This document shows positions 22,277 through 23,773 of a DNA stretch of 23,773 nucleotides, piece by piece. The number at the start of each line of letters is the position of its first letter. The stretch's first letter is position 1. The notes below the pieces were generated by a model. It was not told the DNA's origin and did not search any database. It saw only the letters and a list, made by a program, of their open reading frames with translations. This stretch comes from Clostridium sp. CAG:138 (lineage in GTDB: Bacteria; Bacillota; Clostridia; Christensenellales; CAG-138): positions 7,673 to 31,445 of the forward strand of contig FR879703.1 in the NCBI GenBank assembly GCA_000435055.1, in the 5' to 3' direction. The translations under genes and the position numbers were made by a program.

Positions 22277-22795
22277 ATGTCAAGGAGAAAGAACAAAAAA
22301 TACAGCGCAGAATTGAAGTTAGAAGCGGTGCAAGCATATTTAAACGGAGAAGGCAGTTATGAAAAATTACGAAAAAGATACGGATTATTAAGTTCAACGC
22401 AACTCAAGGAGTGGGTAAAGTGGTATAATGGTCATAAAGAATTCAAGGAAAGGCGAGGAGTCGGAACGGAGATCCATATGACCAAAGGAAGGAAGACAAC
22501 GCAAGAAGAACGTGCAGAGATAGTAGCATTCTGCATTGAGCACGGGAAGGACTATCCGCTGACGATCAAGACATACGGAATCTCATACCAGCAAATATAC
22601 GCATGGGTGAGGAAGTATGAGGAGCAGGGGATAGACGGTTTGAAAGACGGCAGAGGAAGAACGAAGCCTGCGGAAGAAATGAGCGAGGCTGAGTGCCTTC
22701 GTATGGAAAACAAGATATTGAAGGCGCAGCTCAAAGATGCCGAAATGGAGAACAAACTGCTAAAAAAATTGAGGGAGTTGAGAGGAGGCGATTGA
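22277..22795 (+). CDS. IS3-family transposase OrfA (DNA-binding subunit)
   Basis: 172 residues with two helix-turn-helix domains. The first is in KNKKYSAELKLEAVQAYLNG to QLKEWVKWYN; the second is in TTQEERAEIVAFCIEHGKDY to QQIYAWVRKYEEQG. A leucine-zipper stretch follows (ECLRMENKILKAQLKDAEME, NKLLKKL). This two-HTH, roughly 170-residue form is typical of IS150-group OrfA, which binds the IS ends. A slippery run of seven A (22762-22768), read AAA AAA in orfA, would allow a -1 shift into orfB to make the OrfAB transposase. GGGGG at 22266-22270 serves as ribosome binding site and may be masked by the leader hairpin. Confidence 0.92.
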   Translation: MSRRKNKKYSAELKLEAVQAYLNGEGSYEKLRKRYGLLSSTQLKEWVKWYNGHKEFKERRGVGTEIHMTKGRKTTQEERAEIVAFCIEHGKDYPLTIKTYGISYQQIYAWVRKYEEQGIDGLKDGRGRTKPAEEMSEAECLRMENKILKAQLKDAEMENKLLKKLRELRGGD

Positions 22796-23685
22796 TCAGC
22801 GGAGTAAGGCAGGAGGATTACTACAAAGCGATACAGTACCTACATATATCCGCGAAATATCCAATAAAAAAATTGTGCCAAAAACTGAGCATCAACAGAA
22901 GTGCATATTACAAATGGCTGCATAGAGAACCAAGCAGCAGACAACTTGAGAACGAACAGATTGTTGAATGGATAAAAGAATTGTACGAAGAACAAAACGG
23001 GATTCTCGGATACCGGCAGATGACGATTACTGTCAACCGGGAGCATAATGTTCACTACAACAAGAAACGTATACGGAGATTGATGCAGATACTTCACTTA
23101 AAATCCGTGTGCAGGAAGAAACGCTACAATTACATCAAATCGACACCCGAAGTTACTGCTAAAAACATTCTGAACAGAGATTTTCATGCGGACAAGCCCA
23201 ATGAGAAATGGCTCACAGACGTAACGGAATTAAAATACTATGCAGGTGCTGAAGTTAAGAAAGTGTATTTGAGTGCTATCCTTGATTTGTACGACAGAAG
23301 GATTGTTTCATACAAGATTGGAGACAGCAACAACAATCCGCTTGTGTTTGAAACGTTTGACGAGGCGGTACGGGCAAATCCGAATGCTCACCCGCTGTTT
23401 CACAGTGACAGAGGATTTCAATACACGAGCAAAATCTTTCACGTCAAGCTCGTTGCAGCCAATATGCGGCAAAGCATGTCCCGCGTCGGCAGATGTATTG
23501 ACAACGGGCCAATGGAAGGCTTCTGGGGGATCCTCAAATCCGAGATGTACTACTTGAGAAAGTTCACTTCGCGTGACGATCTGATTTCAGAAATCGAGCA
23601 TTATCTCTATTTCTACAATAACAAACGCTACCAGCAGAGGCTCAAATGCATGACGCCGATGGAGTTCCATCGCGCCGCTGCGTGA
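22792..23685 (+). CDS. IS3-family transposase OrfB (DDE catalytic subunit)
   Basis: 297 residues. An HTH_21-like region (YPIKKLCQKLSINRSAYYKW to YGYR-type GILGYRQMT) is followed by the rve integrase core. The catalytic acids are Asp about 143 (WLTDVTELKYY), Asp about 206 (FHSDRGFQYTS) and Glu about 242 (NGPMEGFWGILKSE), an exact DD35E spacing. The C-terminus has YFYNNKRYQQRLKCMTPMEF, typical of IS3-family enzymes. TTG 22792 overlaps the orfA TGA and has AGGAGG (22783-22788) four bases upstream, so independent translation is possible. OrfAB fusion by -1 frameshifting at the seven-A run is expected. All catalytic residues are present. Confidence 0.94.
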   Translation: MISGVRQEDYYKAIQYLHISAKYPIKKLCQKLSINRSAYYKWLHREPSSRQLENEQIVEWIKELYEEQNGILGYRQMTITVNREHNVHYNKKRIRRLMQILHLKSVCRKKRYNYIKSTPEVTAKNILNRDFHADKPNEKWLTDVTELKYYAGAEVKKVYLSAILDLYDRRIVSYKIGDSNNNPLVFETFDEAVRANPNAHPLFHSDRGFQYTSKIFHVKLVAANMRQSMSRVGRCIDNGPMEGFWGILKSEMYYLRKFTSRDDLISEIEHYLYFYNNKRYQQRLKCMTPMEFHRAAA

Positions 23686-23686
23686 A

Positions 23687-23720
23687 AAATTCCACCCTGC
23701 TGCGCAGCAGGGTGGAATTT
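23687..23720 (+). terminator. 34-bp perfect palindrome after orfB
   Basis: 23687-23703 and 23704-23720 are exact reverse complements (core CCACCCTGCTGC / GCAGCAGGGTGG). It begins one base after the orfB stop. There is no T-run after it on either strand. It likely ends or stabilises the transposase mRNA and would also impede transcription from outside. Confidence 0.6.
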
Positions 23721-23733
23721 CCTCGCAAAACTA

Positions 23734-23773
23734 TTTTGTTTTTTTCACTGTCTACTTGACAGGGGGCGCTTCA
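23734..23773 (-). repeat. right terminal inverted repeat of the IS, with an outward -35 box
   Basis: Read inward on the minus strand it starts TGAAGCGCCCCCTG and contains AAGTAGACA. On the plus strand a perfect TTGACA lies at 23756-23761, twelve bases from the end, pointing outward. Confidence 0.85.

Larger units (their letters stand above)
22207..23773 (+). mobile_element. IS3-family (IS150-group-like) insertion sequence, 1,567 bp
   Basis: It carries orfA and orfB in overlapping frames, a DD35E transposase, and imperfect terminal inverted repeats starting TGA and ending TCA (22207-22246 and 23734-23773). Shared blocks in the repeats are TGA, CCC, AGTAGACA and AAAAAA-CAAAA. The right end coincides with the window edge, so the target duplication cannot be checked; the three bases left of the element are TAA. 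Both frames are open, so the element may be active. Confidence 0.93.

Overview
The window looks like a chromosomal piece of an anaerobic Bacillota (Clostridia-type) genome of moderate GC. The evidence is a T-box leader in front of valS, GGAGG-type ribosome binding sites before most genes, vegetative promoters with TATAAT boxes, and Rhs/toxin fragments of a kind common in gut Clostridia. The species cannot be named from the sequence.

Positions 1-10800 carry mostly plus-strand housekeeping genes. In order they are the 3' end of an ABC exporter, an RsmF-type rRNA cytosine methyltransferase, a small membrane protein, a zinc-ribbon protein, valyl-tRNA synthetase behind a complete T-box riboswitch, an EF-G-like GTPase with an extended -10 promoter, a flavodoxin, and an overlapping GNAT acetyltransferase that ends in a terminator.

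Positions 10879-15622 are read on the minus strand: a PF12897-like aminotransferase, threonine 3-dehydrogenase (tdh), glycine C-acetyltransferase (kbl), then trpS. tdh and kbl together convert threonine to glycine plus acetyl-CoA. The aminotransferase lies first behind a near-consensus promoter, and trpS has its own promoter that overlaps a 12-bp inverted repeat. A divergent plus-strand sirtuin gene follows (16076-16834).

Positions 16888-22206 are the accessory region and the most interesting part: a minus-strand graveyard of Rhs/polymorphic-toxin tips and immunity genes. At least five different toxin C-termini can be seen, each cut off at its 5' side or broken: a HINT-linked nuclease-like tip, an HYH-type tip, an Asp/His-rich tip with a membrane tail, a DYHF/WAEKHG tip and a hydrophobic tip end. 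They alternate with five mostly intact immunity-like genes, one of them a lipoprotein, plus the tail of a sixth gene. Rhs core fragments lie between them, including a 67-bp near-identical direct repeat. Four in-frame stop codons (TAA, TAA, TGA, TAG) interrupt frames that continue afterwards, and small palindromic elements sit inside the Rhs remnants. Toxins are broken while most immunity genes stay open, which suggests an orphan-immunity bank. The rest of the Rhs gene, if it exists, should lie beyond the right edge.

Positions 22207-23773 are a complete-looking IS3-family (IS150-like) element inserted into the last immunity-like gene. Its right end carries TTGACA and its left end TATAAT, so circularisation would build a promoter. 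Its leader can also fold to hide the orfA ribosome binding site in read-through transcripts.
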